Origin: Polytrichum commune
Taxonomy: Eukaryota; Streptophyta; Polytrichopsida; Polytrichales; Polytrichaceae
DNA: 64,000 bases
Direction: 5' to 3'
Assembly: GCA_950295325.1 (NCBI GenBank)
Contig: OX485806.1
Location: 56,169,169 to 56,233,168, forward strand
In this document: positions 23,263-34,412 of the stretch, one piece after another
Position numbering within the stretch: the stretch's first letter is position 1
Layout of the letters: each line of letters begins with the position of its first letter
Made by a program: the position numbers and the translations under genes
The notes under the pieces: model-generated
What the model was told of the DNA's origin: nothing
Seen by the model: the letters and a program-made list of their open reading frames with translations, nothing else
Databases searched by the model: none

Positions 23263-25580
23263 CTACTTTTTAGCCAAAGGGTGAGTCAAGAGTCTGCTTT
23301 CTAGGACTAGCTTGACCTCATTGAAGCTAAAGGTAGGCGCGTGAATGAAAAGGTCGGCCTCAGGATCACGGTGGCAAACCTTCAAAAGGATGAAGTACAC
23401 ATGCTTGCAATAAGAGAATTGGGTCCTCCCTCGAAACTTAGTCATCGTCTTCCTGAATGCAGGGCAAGTGCAACCCAGGAAAGAGCTGATGGTGACCTGG
23501 TATTGTGTGATGGCAGGAGGAACACCTGAATCCAGCCCGATGATGCAACCATGGCCTGGATGAGGTATCATAATGATGGAACGGAGGCGAGCTTTGAGGG
23601 AATCGGAGGAGGCCACGGAGAGTCGTTGCGCCGGATTTGGGCGAGTGGCAGTGCGTTTGACCATCTTGCCGTCTCTCTTGCCAGGGTAGCGGTCTGCTTC
23701 TGCAGGAACGGGCACCGCGCTGAGATTTGCAGGCGGCGGGGCAAAAGAGAAGAGGCGTCTTGGAGAGACCGGTTTCTTATGCGGGAGTTGGAATCCAGCC
23801 GCTTCAAGGGCAAGAATTTTAATGAGCTTGAGGTTTGTGCCTAGCTTCGCCGGCCAAACGTCTGGAATCAGGGGCATTTCCTGGTCTGCAGAGTGCTTAG
23901 CAACCCATTTGCGCCTTGTGCCCTTCACGCACCTGTCAATGTTGTCGGAGCAGAAGAAGAATTTTGTCCTCTCTGAAACATTCTTGCGTATATTAATCCA
24001 AACTCCGGTGTAGGTAGGCGCGGCGGTCGAATTGGCACCCCTCACAATTCTCTCGGTACACTTCTTCTTCGTGACAGTTCTCTGGGCCCAACAGCACTTC
24101 GCCGAGGTCTTGGGAAGTCTTGATATATGCCACTCCTTGACGTTAACCTTTGTCTCTTCAACAACATTGACATGACAGATCCCTCCTTGTTCGGTGGGGA
24201 CGGAGGGATGTTGTCAGGCTCAGGAGCATGGGGGTGATCTTCTTGGACGTGTATATCATCTTCAGTATCTTCTTCTATAATGATGGGCATCTGCACAGGA
24301 CGAGACCTCACAACACGTCTTGAACCTCTTGGATGTGAGAAGTTTATCTTGTTAGGCCGATGAGACTCCTCTTCAGCTCCAAGAGGTAGATATGCTTTCC
24401 GCATTGTGGACCCGAATACGTCTTCTCCAGCCATGCGAGGCTCACGGGTACAAAACTCTTCTGCTCCAGGCATGTCCAGCATGGGGTCTTCAAGCACTAA
24501 GGGATTACCTGTTTGTTTTGCCCTGCGTTCTGCCATCCTTAATTTGAGCTCTTTCTTTGTAGGGCCTGTACCGCCGACGTCACTTTTCAGGAACTGGTAG
24601 TAATTGACAACCTGTAGGAAGCCTCGAACGAAGTCATCCACTGTAGCCACGTAGAGGTCGCCGCCGTTGTTTCCAGATGCTTGAAGCCATTTGTTGTGTA
24701 TTGTTTCGGCGAGATTACATGAAGGCATTTCTGCCAGCTCTTCTTCTGAAAATTTCTGCGAGCACATAGTGGAAGTAGTTAGAGATTAAAGAAGAGTTGT
24801 TTCATATTAGGATAATGTGAAAAAAATGAAGAAAAAAATGAAATGTTTTGGGAAAACCTACCCCGGTCATGAAGCCTCCCCATTGGCGATAACGGTAGTG
24901 CCAGAATGCAAGCCAGAGCTCTAGTTTGTTTAATGCCTTCTCTGTCACTGCCCCGGCGGATACACACCATGCACATAGTCCGTGGTACAGACTCTCCGCT
25001 TCGTCCATGGTACTCGCGGTCCTATATTGGTGGCACATCTTCTTGTGCTGCTCCAAGAGTTCTTCGGGAATGTACTTCTCGGTATACTTAACCATAGATT
25101 GGGTCCAGTGAAACTAACAGGTTCTCTCCCGGTCGTCCATGCGATCCTCCTTCTTGCCGTTGCCATATATGACCCGAACTGCATTCCAATTGGCCTAGGC
25201 GATGTCGGCCATGAAACCTTTGAAGTTGGGCTCGACAACGCCATTCCTCTGCATGACAGCATTGAGATTCTTCCAGAAAACGATCTGGGCCTCAGAGTCC
25301 TCGGATCGCATGTCACAGCTTGCAATGGTCATGACACGGCAATACGTGGAGTCAGACACGTGGCATGCCATTGTGGTCCATTGTCTTACCCGTTTGACAT
25401 GGTCGAACATTATCCAGGCATTCTCCAAATACTAGAACCTATACTTGATTCTTGTGTTCACCTCAGACTAGGGGCCACAGTGATTCAAAAGCTTTGTGAC
25501 AATGAACATTCGAGTAGGGCAGACAAGATTTATGGACTGCGACGGAGGAGGTGCAGGCAAATGATATCAGGTTTTGGGTT
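23263..25580 (-). pseudogene. MULE-like transposase with SWIM zinc finger (element 1)
   Basis: This would cut and paste the element in the nucleus. From 25.43 kb leftward the frames read TMACHVSDSTYCRVMTI, NFKGFMADIA (two probable catalytic Asp regions of the RNase H-like core) and WNAVR. Next come a Cys-rich segment (MCHQYRTASTMDEAESLYHG) and WLAFWHYRYRQWGG. An intron from about 24858 to 24756 (GTAGGT...GCAG) separates this from EELAEMPSC, NKWLQASGNNGGDLYVAT and an acidic linker. The C-terminal part (24045-23263) contains CTCPAF...YCKHVYFILLKVC, a CxC...CxH SWIM finger. There is a stop after MADIA, a frameshift near 24185, and the N-terminal half is missing beyond 25.58 kb. The relative at 35.3-43.3 kb retains an N-terminus. 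Confidence 0.75.
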
Positions 25581-25654
25581 CTAGACGTTTAGGGTTTTGT
25601 TTTGGCGAGTCTAAGCACAAGTTTGAGGCTGCAGGGGGCTAAGTGAGGCTCTCC

Positions 25655-26430
25655 ATCGAGATATGGATCTCTTTGTCTGGGATTGGCATGTAGAAGTTAT
25701 GGCCTTTAGAATGGAAGGTGGTCACCTGGAAGGGTATGCCGTTGACGGAAATACTTTCTTAAGTCTTATTTTCTACTCATTATTTTGGTTTGCTTTTATA
25801 TTTTGAAAAATTTGAGATGCTGATGTGAGCTTTTCATAGAGATAAATAATTCTTCATTTGGACTTGGCATGCAGAAGTTATGGCCTTTAGAATGGAGGGT
25901 GGTCACCTGGGAGGGTATGCCGTTGACGGCAATGCTTTCTTAAGCGATATTTTATAGCCATTAGTTTTTTTTGCCTTGATATTTCTAGACATTGCAGATG
26001 CTGATGTTGGCTTTTCATAAAGGTAAGTATCTCTTCATTTGGACTTGGCATGTGGAAGTTATGACCTTTGGAATGGAGGGTGGTCACCTCGGACTGTATG
26101 CCGTTGACGGCAATGCCTTTTAAGCCATATTTTCTAGCCATTGGTTTGATTTGCTTTGATATTTCTAGATATTGCAGACACTGATGTGAGCTTTCTATAG
26201 AGGTAAGTATCTCTCCATTGGGACTTGGAATGTGGAAGTTATGGCCTTTAGAATGGAGGGTGGTCACTTGGGAGTGTATGCCGTTGACGGCAATGCTTTT
26301 TAAGCCATATTTTCTAGCTATTGCTTTGGTGGTTTTGATATTTCTAGATATTGCAGACGCTGAGGTGAGAATTTTGTTTTGGGTTTTGGTTGATGCCCAT
26401 AGAGTGCTGGTTTTTCTTTGTTTGGGCGTA
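25655..26430. repeat. 180-bp tandem array with a near-palindrome in each unit
   Basis: Four units share AAGTTATGGCCTTTAGAATG, GGTGGTCACCT, TGCCGTTGACGGCA and ATATTTCTAGA-TTGCAGA. The near-palindrome starts at 25737 (last CA changed to AA), 25918, 26099 and 26279, a spacing of 181, 181 and 180 bp. The array lies between the 5' ends of the two divergent genes, where a shared promoter would be. Units are very similar, so they arose recently or are homogenised. I infer binding sites for an element-encoded protein. Confidence 0.85.
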
Positions 26431-26465
26431 GAGGGTTTTATTAGGGGTTAGAGGGCTTTGCTGGA

Positions 26466-26487
26466 GGGGTGCCGTTAACGGCACCCC
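26466..26487. promoter_or_regulatory. Perfect 22-bp palindrome next to the ParB-like gene
   Basis: The sequence centred on GCCGTTAACGGC is identical to its inverse complement over 22 bp. It extends the motif found in each 180-bp unit and lies about 120 bp before the ParB-like coding region. A further related site (TGCCGTTAACGGGA) occurs at 28274 in an intron of the same gene. Likely an operator or protein-binding site; the binding protein is inferred, not shown. Confidence 0.6.
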
Positions 26488-26659
26488 ACTTAAAGAGCCC
26501 TTCGTACTTGAAGACCCCATGTTGGACCATGAAATGTATTTATACGGCTTGTATGTGATGCAGTCCGCCTTACGGATTCCGAGTTGAAGCTAAAGCTTTA
26601 TGACCTGGCAATTAAGGAGAGCGTTCCAACAGCGTCACGTCTGGAGAAGCTAAAATGGT

Positions 26660-27110
26660 AGCCAAAACAGAAGGGTCGTCTCTTCATTCCCTTCTGCCGC
26701 ATGATGCCTCTTCCTGTGGTGAGACTGTACCTCAAGAACGACGTGTTCCAACTCGCTACTCATTTTATGACTGATGGCTACATGGAGGGGAATGGTTTTT
26801 TTATGTGGCACTGGAGGACAACCATGGGCACACCAATGACATGACCCCGAATATGGTGGCAAAGTGGTCTATGGAGTGGAAGGTAGTGAATGAAGAATTC
26901 GAGAAGACACTTCTTGCAGATAATGACTTGAAGGTTTTTTCGAATAAGATGTTTATGGTTTGGGATGGGAACCATCGTCTGTATGCATGGTTGCCAATCA
27001 TTGAGCAGTTTCATACTCATGATATCAATTGGCATTTCTGTGTTGAGGGTGTAATCCTTGACCCAAGGGGAGACGTACCATCTGTGATAGTCGCTTTGCA
27101 TGAGAGCCCT
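26660..27110 (+). other. ParB/sulfiredoxin-like domain coding segment
   Basis: The phrase MFMVWDGNHRLYAW resembles the ParB-family signature (hhhxDGxHRxxAA), where the DGxHR loop binds nucleotide. Before it is a beta-strand-like PLPVV and a helix (VFQLATHFMTDGY), as in the start of ParB N-terminal domains. The copy at 54.5-54.9 kb keeps VWEGNHWLITWW at the same place with Arg changed to Trp. The frame switches within this segment. Confidence 0.55.
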
Positions 27111-29329
27111 ACTTTGGATGCCCATGGGTTTTGGGTGGACATGGGTGGGCATGATTGCGATATTATTGTTTATGGGTGGGTATGGGTTTGATATTATAAT
27201 GGGTGGGCATGGATGGGGCACAATTACACAATCATACAAGACACATTACATAATTACACAATACACATTACACAATTTTTAAATACATGGGCGCAATTTA
27301 AATAGCATGGGTGGGCATATGTCATGCTATGTGTGGGCATGAGTGCGCACATGTCATGATATGGGTGGGCATAGGTCACTACTGATGGGCATGGTCTGGG
27401 TATGGGTGCAATTAAAAAGGAAAATGTTGGGCTCTGCTCTGCATGAAGTGAATTGGTAAGATCTTCATCATTGCCATGAATGTTTGAAGTACTCATGCAT
27501 CTTTTTAATGATCATTTTGCAGGATGAATCATAAATCTCACGTGACCACGAACCTAGTACACAAGTTGTTTCGCATCCAGAATATTGCCCCACAGCCACT
27601 GGCTTATTTTCAAGGTTTGGTATCTCTAACTATTTTGGAGGTTGCAAGGAAAAAGCAGGCTGGAAAAATCGGACATGGTTCACCCTCACCGTTGAGGGTC
27701 TCAATGCGGTTCTTTACCAGGCAATGTAAATTCCAAATGTTGTCGTGTCATTAAATTTTTAGATAAGGAATTCTTGGAGCTGACTGAATCACTTGTTGGA
27801 ATTATAGCAAGAGATTGCAGAAGCTGCGCATGCTGCTGAAGACAAATACAAGATGAAGAATCCAGATTCGATAAATTGGACGGATCGTAATGCAGAGGAA
27901 TGGGTTAGGATGGCTGTGAAGAAGGTCGAGGATAAGCTTGTCGCGGAGCTGAGGAAACATTTGCCTGCTGCGGATCCCAAACTAACTCCTGGTTTTATAG
28001 ACGAAGTAAAGGCTCCCTATGAGAAGTTCGATGAACCTGAGATGCTCCAGGAGAAGTTGTATATGCTAGCCACTTCTGCGATGCCTGCAAGGATGATGGT
28101 GAAGTGGCTCCAGAAGTGGAACTCGTCCGCAGCAATTCGGGATGCGCATCGTTTTCCCAAGGCTAACTTCGCCGACACCAAGTTTCCAGAATGGCTGAAT
28201 CGGGCAACATGGTGGGCTCAGGTTAGTGTTGACCTTAAAATTTATGATGTCATTTGACTGTCCTCTAGGGCACTGCCGTTAACGGGACTGCTGAGGGCGG
28301 GGGTTGGGTGGAGAGGGTTTAGGGGCCATAAATGATAGGCTGAGAGGGTAGACCGAGACGTGGAAGAGGAGAGAAAAAACCCCACTAAGGCAGTGCATCG
28401 AGGGTGTTGATGAAAGAGTGAGTTGTAGGAAGGGTGGTAAACTATAAGACAAAATCTAATTTTTTAACATTGTGTGGTGTGCATGGCCTTAAATAGCAGT
28501 GGAGGCTGACGAGCTCTTGTCGGGTGTTCTCACAGACCTAGGGGAGAATATTAACTACAATCCCGATGGCGAAGATCCTATCTTGACTATCTTCGATTAC
28601 GTGGAGGCTATGAGGTGTCAGCTTTGGGAGATTGCTTTCTTCATGGAGTTGGGTGGAGAAAACGGCGCTCACAAGAACAACCCCCCGGAAAAGCAACCAT
28701 TCTTCGTTCAAGCTGTCCGCAGGGTCCTTTACAGGTACTTTAGATACGTTCTCCTGCCCAGGAAGGCCATCTCAAAGGTACCAGTTTTTTCCCAAACTAC
28801 TTGGATATCGAAAGTTCTGATTCCATGTTCACTCCTGCAATTATAAAAGCATGGGATCCTATTCACTTTCAGCAGTGCGGGTGGTATTTGGCCTGTCCGG
28901 TGAAGAAGCCTCCTCCCTTTGACATCGCACTGAGGGACTCCATCCAACCTCTACTGCCGAAGATACCTTCTCCCGTTGCCTCAGTTCCAGCATTAGAGTC
29001 TCCCACACCCCCCAAGGGTGGCTCCTTTAGAAGCAAGACCGCTACTAAAGGGAGTAGGCCTCTGGGATCCAAGCGGAAGGCTGCTGAGCTGGTTGAGGAG
29101 CCAATGGACAAAGATATTCCTGCAACTGGTAGTGACATCGGTGACCCAGCTGCTGAACTTGCAGATCTTTTCAGCTCCCATCCTCCACGGGCACCTGCTC
29201 GTAAACGTATTCACCTGGGAACTACTGGTCTAGCCAAACCCATTAGATTCGTCCCACCTGCAGTGAAGGCAATGTCCTCATCCCAGGCATGCACCTCTTC
29301 ATCTGCTTCTCCTCGGGTTCTGATACTGA

Positions 29330-30430
29330 ATAACTCGTTCCACATGATGTTGGATTATAAGGCGAAGCACAACAAATTCCCTTCAATGTACGATGACATG
29401 GTTGCTTTTCTAAGTGAGGTACATATCCAGCTTAATTCCCATTCAATTCAGCCAGCCTGCCTCTATTTACCAATTCATTCTCTACTAAACGCTCTGGTTT
29501 TTTTGAAAAAAAAGGTTGGAGCATCCAGGGAATTTTTCTTCTCAGGCAAGGTGTTGCAGAAGAGTGTAGTGGACCTCATTATTGCAGAGTATCCCGATGG
29601 TTTACATGTCCCAGAAGTTTCCAAATTCCCAAGGCAAGTTCCAAATTGGAATAAGCAGGTTCAAAACTTTATCAAGTTCACCATTGGCTTCTGTCAAGGC
29701 TAACTTCACGACGACGGGGCAATGCTCTTATTTTATCCTAACAACACGCAAATCAAGAAGGAGGTTTTGAGCTTTCTCTACAACAACAATCTGCAGGTCA
29801 AAGAGGAATGGACCATCGTGAATTCTCTCCACCTCACACACCCTGTGTATAACTCCAAGCGGGTCAGTACTTTTAGCCCCTAATCCTCTCTTCAAGTTCT
29901 CCCTCCTTCATGACTTGAAGTACATCGATAACAATTCAGGGCCTATGGTTGATGTGCAGACTGTGAAATTCAAAGCGATCGTGTTGGTTCGGTCTTTCAA
30001 CACACCTTTGGTTAGGCAACCGAAGGAGCTTATCATATCTTCTAGTGAAGAATTTGAAGATGTTGACCTTGCAAGTGATGACGTGTTTTTCAACATTGTC
30101 ACCACTGATACTGCATTCAAGCGAAAGGACGGTGACAAATTCTGGAGGGGCCCAAAGGAGAAGGTAGTGTCCCTGCTCCAGCTTCTGATCAGTGGCCTTA
30201 GCCCTCCAGGGGGGATTATATGTGACCTCACTGCTCGAACTGGTATGAGTAATTTGTTCAACATTCCCATGTCTCTAGACTTAGGCAATTCAATCACATG
30301 CGACTAATTCATTTGTTTCGGTCTTTGTAGGTGCCTCGGTTCTTGCAGCACAATCTGCTAACATGGCAATAGTGGCACTTGAGGGAGACAAGGAATTGTA
30401 CGAAGAACTCCTGCAGCCACTTCAGGTCGC
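29330..30430 (+). other. Permuted methyltransferase domain coding segment
   Basis: KSVVDLIIAEYPDG sits where methyltransferases have KxxDLIxADPPYG (motif IV), so the catalytic DPPY is here degraded to EYPD. FIKFTIGFCQ and, after a frameshift, HDDGAMLLFYP follow, like motif V/VI. Near 30150 comes FWRGPKEKVVSLLQLLISG and then DLTARTG, which splices (intron about 30242-30330) to GASVLAAQ and IVALEGDKE. This is SAM motif I (DLxAGTGxS) with motif II acidic residue. Motif IV before motif I is the beta-class order of N6-adenine and N4-cytosine enzymes. Confidence 0.6.
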
Positions 30431-30679
30431 AGCGTCGGAATGTCAGGGGGTCGATCCATCCCACTTTGTAGACCTTGACGACGACGACGACGATACCCCT
30501 CCTCAACAGGGTGCAGTTAATCTATGTGAGTAAGTCTTTTGTCATCTTATACTTATTTTTTGAATATGTTGCAATTAATTGGAAGGATTTTAATAATCAT
30601 AATTTGTCCTTTGTTGGTGCAGTCTGATGGTTCAAGGCCGACGCTCTGTAGACTACGGCTCACCTCCAAGTTCTAGCAT

Positions 30680-31399
30680 GTGACTTCCCTGTTATGCAGA
30701 GGATATGGCAGTAGCTTATGCCAAAGACTCCTCCCATAGTTGTAGTGCCTCTTCTAGTCCACGTCAGAGATACGATCCAAGAGTACTCAGATTCATAGAT
30801 GAGAGTGCTTTGGAGAGTGAGGATGAGTTTATTCCTTGAACTCCATTTTGTATTGGATTGTACTATGATCCGCACTCCTTTACATTTGAATCTAGTAGTT
30901 TGAAGATGATGACACAAGATTATTAAATACGAGTCAAAAAAATTTATAAAAAAACCAATTTGACAATAATCATAGTATAAAACTGAAATTATAGTTGTGG
31001 AATGGGTAAACAATGCTCAACAATTAAATCATGTTCAACAAATGTTCCTGCAGTTATACAGAATAATTCTCTCAAATTATGTGGAAAAAAATATTCTAAC
31101 AGACCTCTTTCGTGTTTACTTCAAATAGTAAATGTTTTTAATTTACAGTAATATGCAATATAGTACACGTGTTTGGATATGGTATTGGTGATGTCATACT
31201 GATGTAAGCCTTAATTTTGTATTTCATTAAAATATTTCTATGTTTCAAAAACCTATAAACGTTATGAATGGGGAAATGTTGGCCTATTTCCAACGGTAAT
31301 AGAGTACCTAAACATTAAAATTTTCTAATAATAGTTCGATATTTTCAGTAAATCCCGCGGTTATAGGTGCATTTTTCCTCTCAATTCATGTCTCAAATT
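30680..31399. other. 3' flank of the ParB/methyltransferase gene
   Basis: A short run of sequence that may be 3' UTR, followed by AT-rich DNA up to the right inverted repeat. No second gene is visible. ATTAAA-like and AATAAT-like hexamers could serve polyadenylation, but none is distinctive. Confidence 0.4.
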
Positions 31400-31439
31400 G
31401 AGATTTCCGCTCCCCGCTCTCCACTCTCCGCTCGCATAC
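31400..31439 (-). repeat. Right terminal inverted repeat of element 1
   Basis: Plus-strand CTCCCCGCTCTCCACTCTCC followed by GCTCGCATAC, the inverse complement of the left end. Gypsy protease sequence begins within about 30 bp. A related CTCTCCGCTC end at 60241 marks the right edge of element 2. Confidence 0.75.
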
Positions 31440-31890
31440 TAACTTTCCCCGCGTCCACAACCCCAACCAATATGGTTGGTGCCATTGCATTAGACTATAC
31501 CATGTGGATTATCACCATCAAAATTGCAAACAAATATATTGCAGACTACTTAATCGACAGGGGAACTAGTGTGACCATTCTTACTGACACCTTGAGGAAA
31601 CATTTGGGATTGTCCGAAACAAGATGGCTTATTAAAGCACCACAATCCTAGTGGGACTTTGGAGAACATCAATATCGAAGTGGAAGTTTTCCCTATCAAG
31701 TCACGTTTTTTGTGATGAGCTTGGCATCACAAAACGATACTCCAAAAAACTTTATATTGTTGGGAAAACCATGGTTGGTAAATGCTAAGGAGATACATGA
31801 TTGGGAATGTGACCAGCTAGTAGTTCAAAGACTAATGGGGAGTAAACGTGTGAAGGTCAACCCGGCCTCAAGTCCTACCTATGTATGATT
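31440..31890 (+). pseudogene. Gypsy aspartic protease
   Basis: The frame from 31471 reads ADYLIDRGTSVTILTDTL, the retroviral-type protease core (hhxDxGxxxxhh), with the expected Ser/Gly at the second position replaced by Arg. After a stop it continues with LLGKPWLVNAKEIHDWE, the usual block after plant gypsy proteases (LLGRPWLxxA). It lies immediately right of element 1 and continues the gag that ended left of it. Confidence 0.72.
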
Positions 31891-32640
31891 GGCAAAATGG
31901 ACTAAAGGAAGAAAAAGAATACATATTACTCTTTTCAGACTTGCTTCTAGTAGCCACTATGACTATCCCTGAATTATCAGTACAAGGACATGGCGTGACG
32001 CAAAAGGAGTTGGACGTCCAAAGATTGACCGTTGCTGAACTAGGTACCAACAAAGAACTTAAGAGTAATCATGTTGGTAGCAAATCAAATGCAAATAATC
32101 TGGAGATAATCATTCAGACTAACAATATTGTGGACCATCACGTCTCAGCTACTCATGGTTTAACTAGTCATATTCCAATTGGAATGCAAGATGACATGAA
32201 TAGACCAACTAGTATTGTCCCAAATGATGAATGCATGAACGACCCACTTTGGGTGTCGTTGCATTCCACACCTCGTAGTTCAACATGAAGGGATGTTATT
32301 GCTAAAATAACCCTTACCAAACCAGTGAATATGGGGCAACCCTTGGACGTCCCGCTTGAAGTGGATAAACCAAAGGATTATCCGAACAATTTCTACCGGT
32401 TCACAGAGGGAGATGTATTGGTGGACAAACAACCAGAGCGGGAGAAATGAAAAAAATGAAGGTGGCAGGCTAGACGTTGCCAGAGCATGAGCAGATTAAG
32501 AAGGTAAACTTGGACAAAAACAGAGCCAAAGCATGCGAAGGTCAAGTTGCTTGAGAAGCTTGATAAAGAATTATTTGATTTATTAAAGAAGTTAAAAGGA
32601 GTATTTGCATAGTCCCTCAAGGATTTGAAGCAAATACTAG
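31891..32640 (+). other. Gypsy protease-to-RT linker
   Basis: Weakly conserved sequence with a frame of 135 residues (31881-32288) and further short frames. It has the expected position and length for a protease-RT linker, but no motif was recognised. Confidence 0.45.
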
Positions 32641-33640
32641 CAAAATTTGCAACATTTAAAATTAAATTGGACCCAACCGTTCCACCAGCTCACTAAACAA
32701 GGTATAGGATGAACCCAAACCGAGAAAAAGGAATAAAGACACGTTGATTGCAATAGGTGGACGAGGCTAGCTAGTTATCACAAATTGTGGTGGTACCAAA
32801 GAAAACTGGAAAGTTGAGGATAAGTGTTGAATATCAAAAATACAATTCGGCCATAAAAGAAAACCCATATCCTCTACCTTTCTAGGCAAGAGTTTTGGAT
32901 GTTGTAGCCAGGTGGGCCATCTATACTTTTATAGACGAGTACTCCAAATACTACCAGATATTGGTTTGGTGAATGGAGCGTTACAAAACTGCGTTCATCA
33001 CAAAATGGGGTTCGTACATCTGGCTGGTCATGCCATTTGGACTGATCAAAGGACCAACTACATACCATACAATGGTGAACATGGCATTCCAATCGTATTT
33101 GGAAAATTTCTTAAAACTATTTTTGGATGATTTTAACATCTATAGTGACATCAATACCCACTTGGAGAAGTTGGAACTTGTATTTGAAAAATGTCTTGAA
33201 TATGGCATAACTATCAACCTCGAGAAGAGTGTATTCATGGTGACGTCAAGGTCATTACATGAACATATTGTATATGAGGCTGGGAAGTTCCTTGATCCAA
33301 CCAAAATTGTAGCCATAGTGAACATGCCACATCCTACCTGCCTAGTTGGAGTACAATGGTTCATGGGGGTAGCACAAATTTTGCGCATCTACATCAAGGA
33401 TTTGGCAAAGATCATGACATCCATCATCCGACTGACTAGGAAGTACGGCACGTTTATATGGACATATCAATGTGAAGTGACTTTGGAGCTTGTCAAGGAG
33501 AAATACACCAACACACCTATTATTATTTCCCCGAAGAGGGATTTGGGGTTTCATGTCCATATGGACACCTTTAGCATTGTTGTAGGAGTAATGCTAAAAC
33601 TAAATGTTGCAGGGAAAGTGGACCAGCCCATTGAGTCAAT
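32641..33640 (+). pseudogene. Gypsy reverse transcriptase, end truncated
   Basis: A first frame holds IVVVPKKTGKLRISVEYQ (RT motif 1/2), then NPYPLPF. The frame at 32973-33713 gives YKTAFITKWGSYIWLVMPFG, followed by TTYHTMVNMAF and LKLFLDDFNIYS. The last is the catalytic [YF]xDD motif (here FLDD). LEKLELVFEKCLEYGITINL and HVHMDTFSIVVGVML follow, the latter the start of RNase H (normally TDAS.xAIGAxL). Conservation stops near 33640, where element 2 or its junction interrupts; the RNase H end is found at 60.27 kb. Confidence 0.82.
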
Positions 33641-34412
33641 CAAAATAGAAAGGGCGACCAACTTGCTTTGTTTTTATTCCATCACTTTTATCCTTGTCCT
33701 ATGTGTGCTCTAAATTCTAGAGCTTGGACTCCAACAATTATTGTTTGTGGTCGAGAAAATTGATTCAAGTGAATGCAAATGAGGACATAATTTAGATTTA
33801 TACACAATATAAATGTAGAGACGTATGCACACAATGGGAGAGGAGAAAGACATGTTTGCTGGCATCGGATAGGAGAAAGAAATTCGAAGTCTAGAAGATC
33901 ACCATGTTCCTTTTAATGCATCGCCATAACATGACATAGGTGTTGTAAATCGATATAGTGATGACTATGAGATGACTCCATTATCGCAATCTACATAAGC
34001 ATGGAGGTGGAGGGTGGAGGAGGAACAAAAACGTTATGTAAAAAATCATACAATACGAGCGGATGTACTGGAGAAGGACGCAACAAGGTGCAAAAATGGT
34101 GAGGCAAATGATGTGGTTGATTTGAATGAAAACAAGTTGATCGACGCGGAGGAGGAGGTCAAAGTGGTAGGCAAATCTTCGAGGACTTTGTCGTTTTGCG
34201 AGAAGATGAAAAGAGTATTGCCGCATTGTCGTCCATTGAAGGACCAGATAAAAGATAAAATGGTTTCCTACATTGATTTTCTTTGACCGGGTCCACCATC
34301 AAGAACAAATGATGAAATGAAACACGAAGCATCTAGGAGGTTGGCAAAATGGAGGTAGACTTGATAGATATAGGAAGCATGTTAGATTGAACATGTAGTG
34401 TTCAACGGTGCG

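Larger units (their letters stand above)
26587..30676 (+). pseudogene. ParB-like plus beta-type DNA methyltransferase gene (element 1)
   Basis: Read with GT-AG introns, the frames form one multi-domain protein. Residues from 26587-27100 give a ParB-like domain (PLPVVRLYLKNDVFQLATHF, then MFMVWDGNHRLYAWLPI). Exons near 27523-27613, 27807-28221 and 28494-28779 are mostly helical. 28873-29417 is a Pro/Ser linker with basic KRK patches that could serve nuclear import. 29330-29869 and 29921-30241 plus 30331 onward give the methyltransferase. The last exon probably joins from 30525 to 30624 and ends at a TAG at 30674. It is divergent to the transposase across the 180-bp array. Breaks include a stop near 26656, a frameshift near 26805-26843 and another near 29700. 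I would expect adenine-specific DNA methylation by the intact ancestor, with element DNA as a possible target. The start is not determined. Confidence 0.62.
18106..31439. mobile_element. MULE-like DNA transposon with ParB/methyltransferase cargo (element 1)
   Basis: The left end begins GTATGCGAGCG followed by GGAGAGC-type repeats (18106-18155). The right end (31400-31439) is its inverted counterpart, ending CGCTCGCATAC. Inside are two divergent genes: a transposase on the minus strand (23263-25580) and a ParB-like/methyltransferase gene on the plus strand (26587-30676), with a tandem array between them. Subtracting the 4.09-kb solo LTR leaves an element of about 9.2 kb. Its ends interrupt the gypsy element, which resumes at once with pre-protease sequence. 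A clear TSD is not visible; only ACTT occurs near both edges, with offset. Attribution to the MULE group rests on the transposase. Confidence 0.68.

Noticed and set aside
18100-31446. Clear 9-bp target duplication for element 1
   Set aside because: Flanks GACGAGACTT and TAACTTTCC share only ACTT with an offset; not strong enough to claim.
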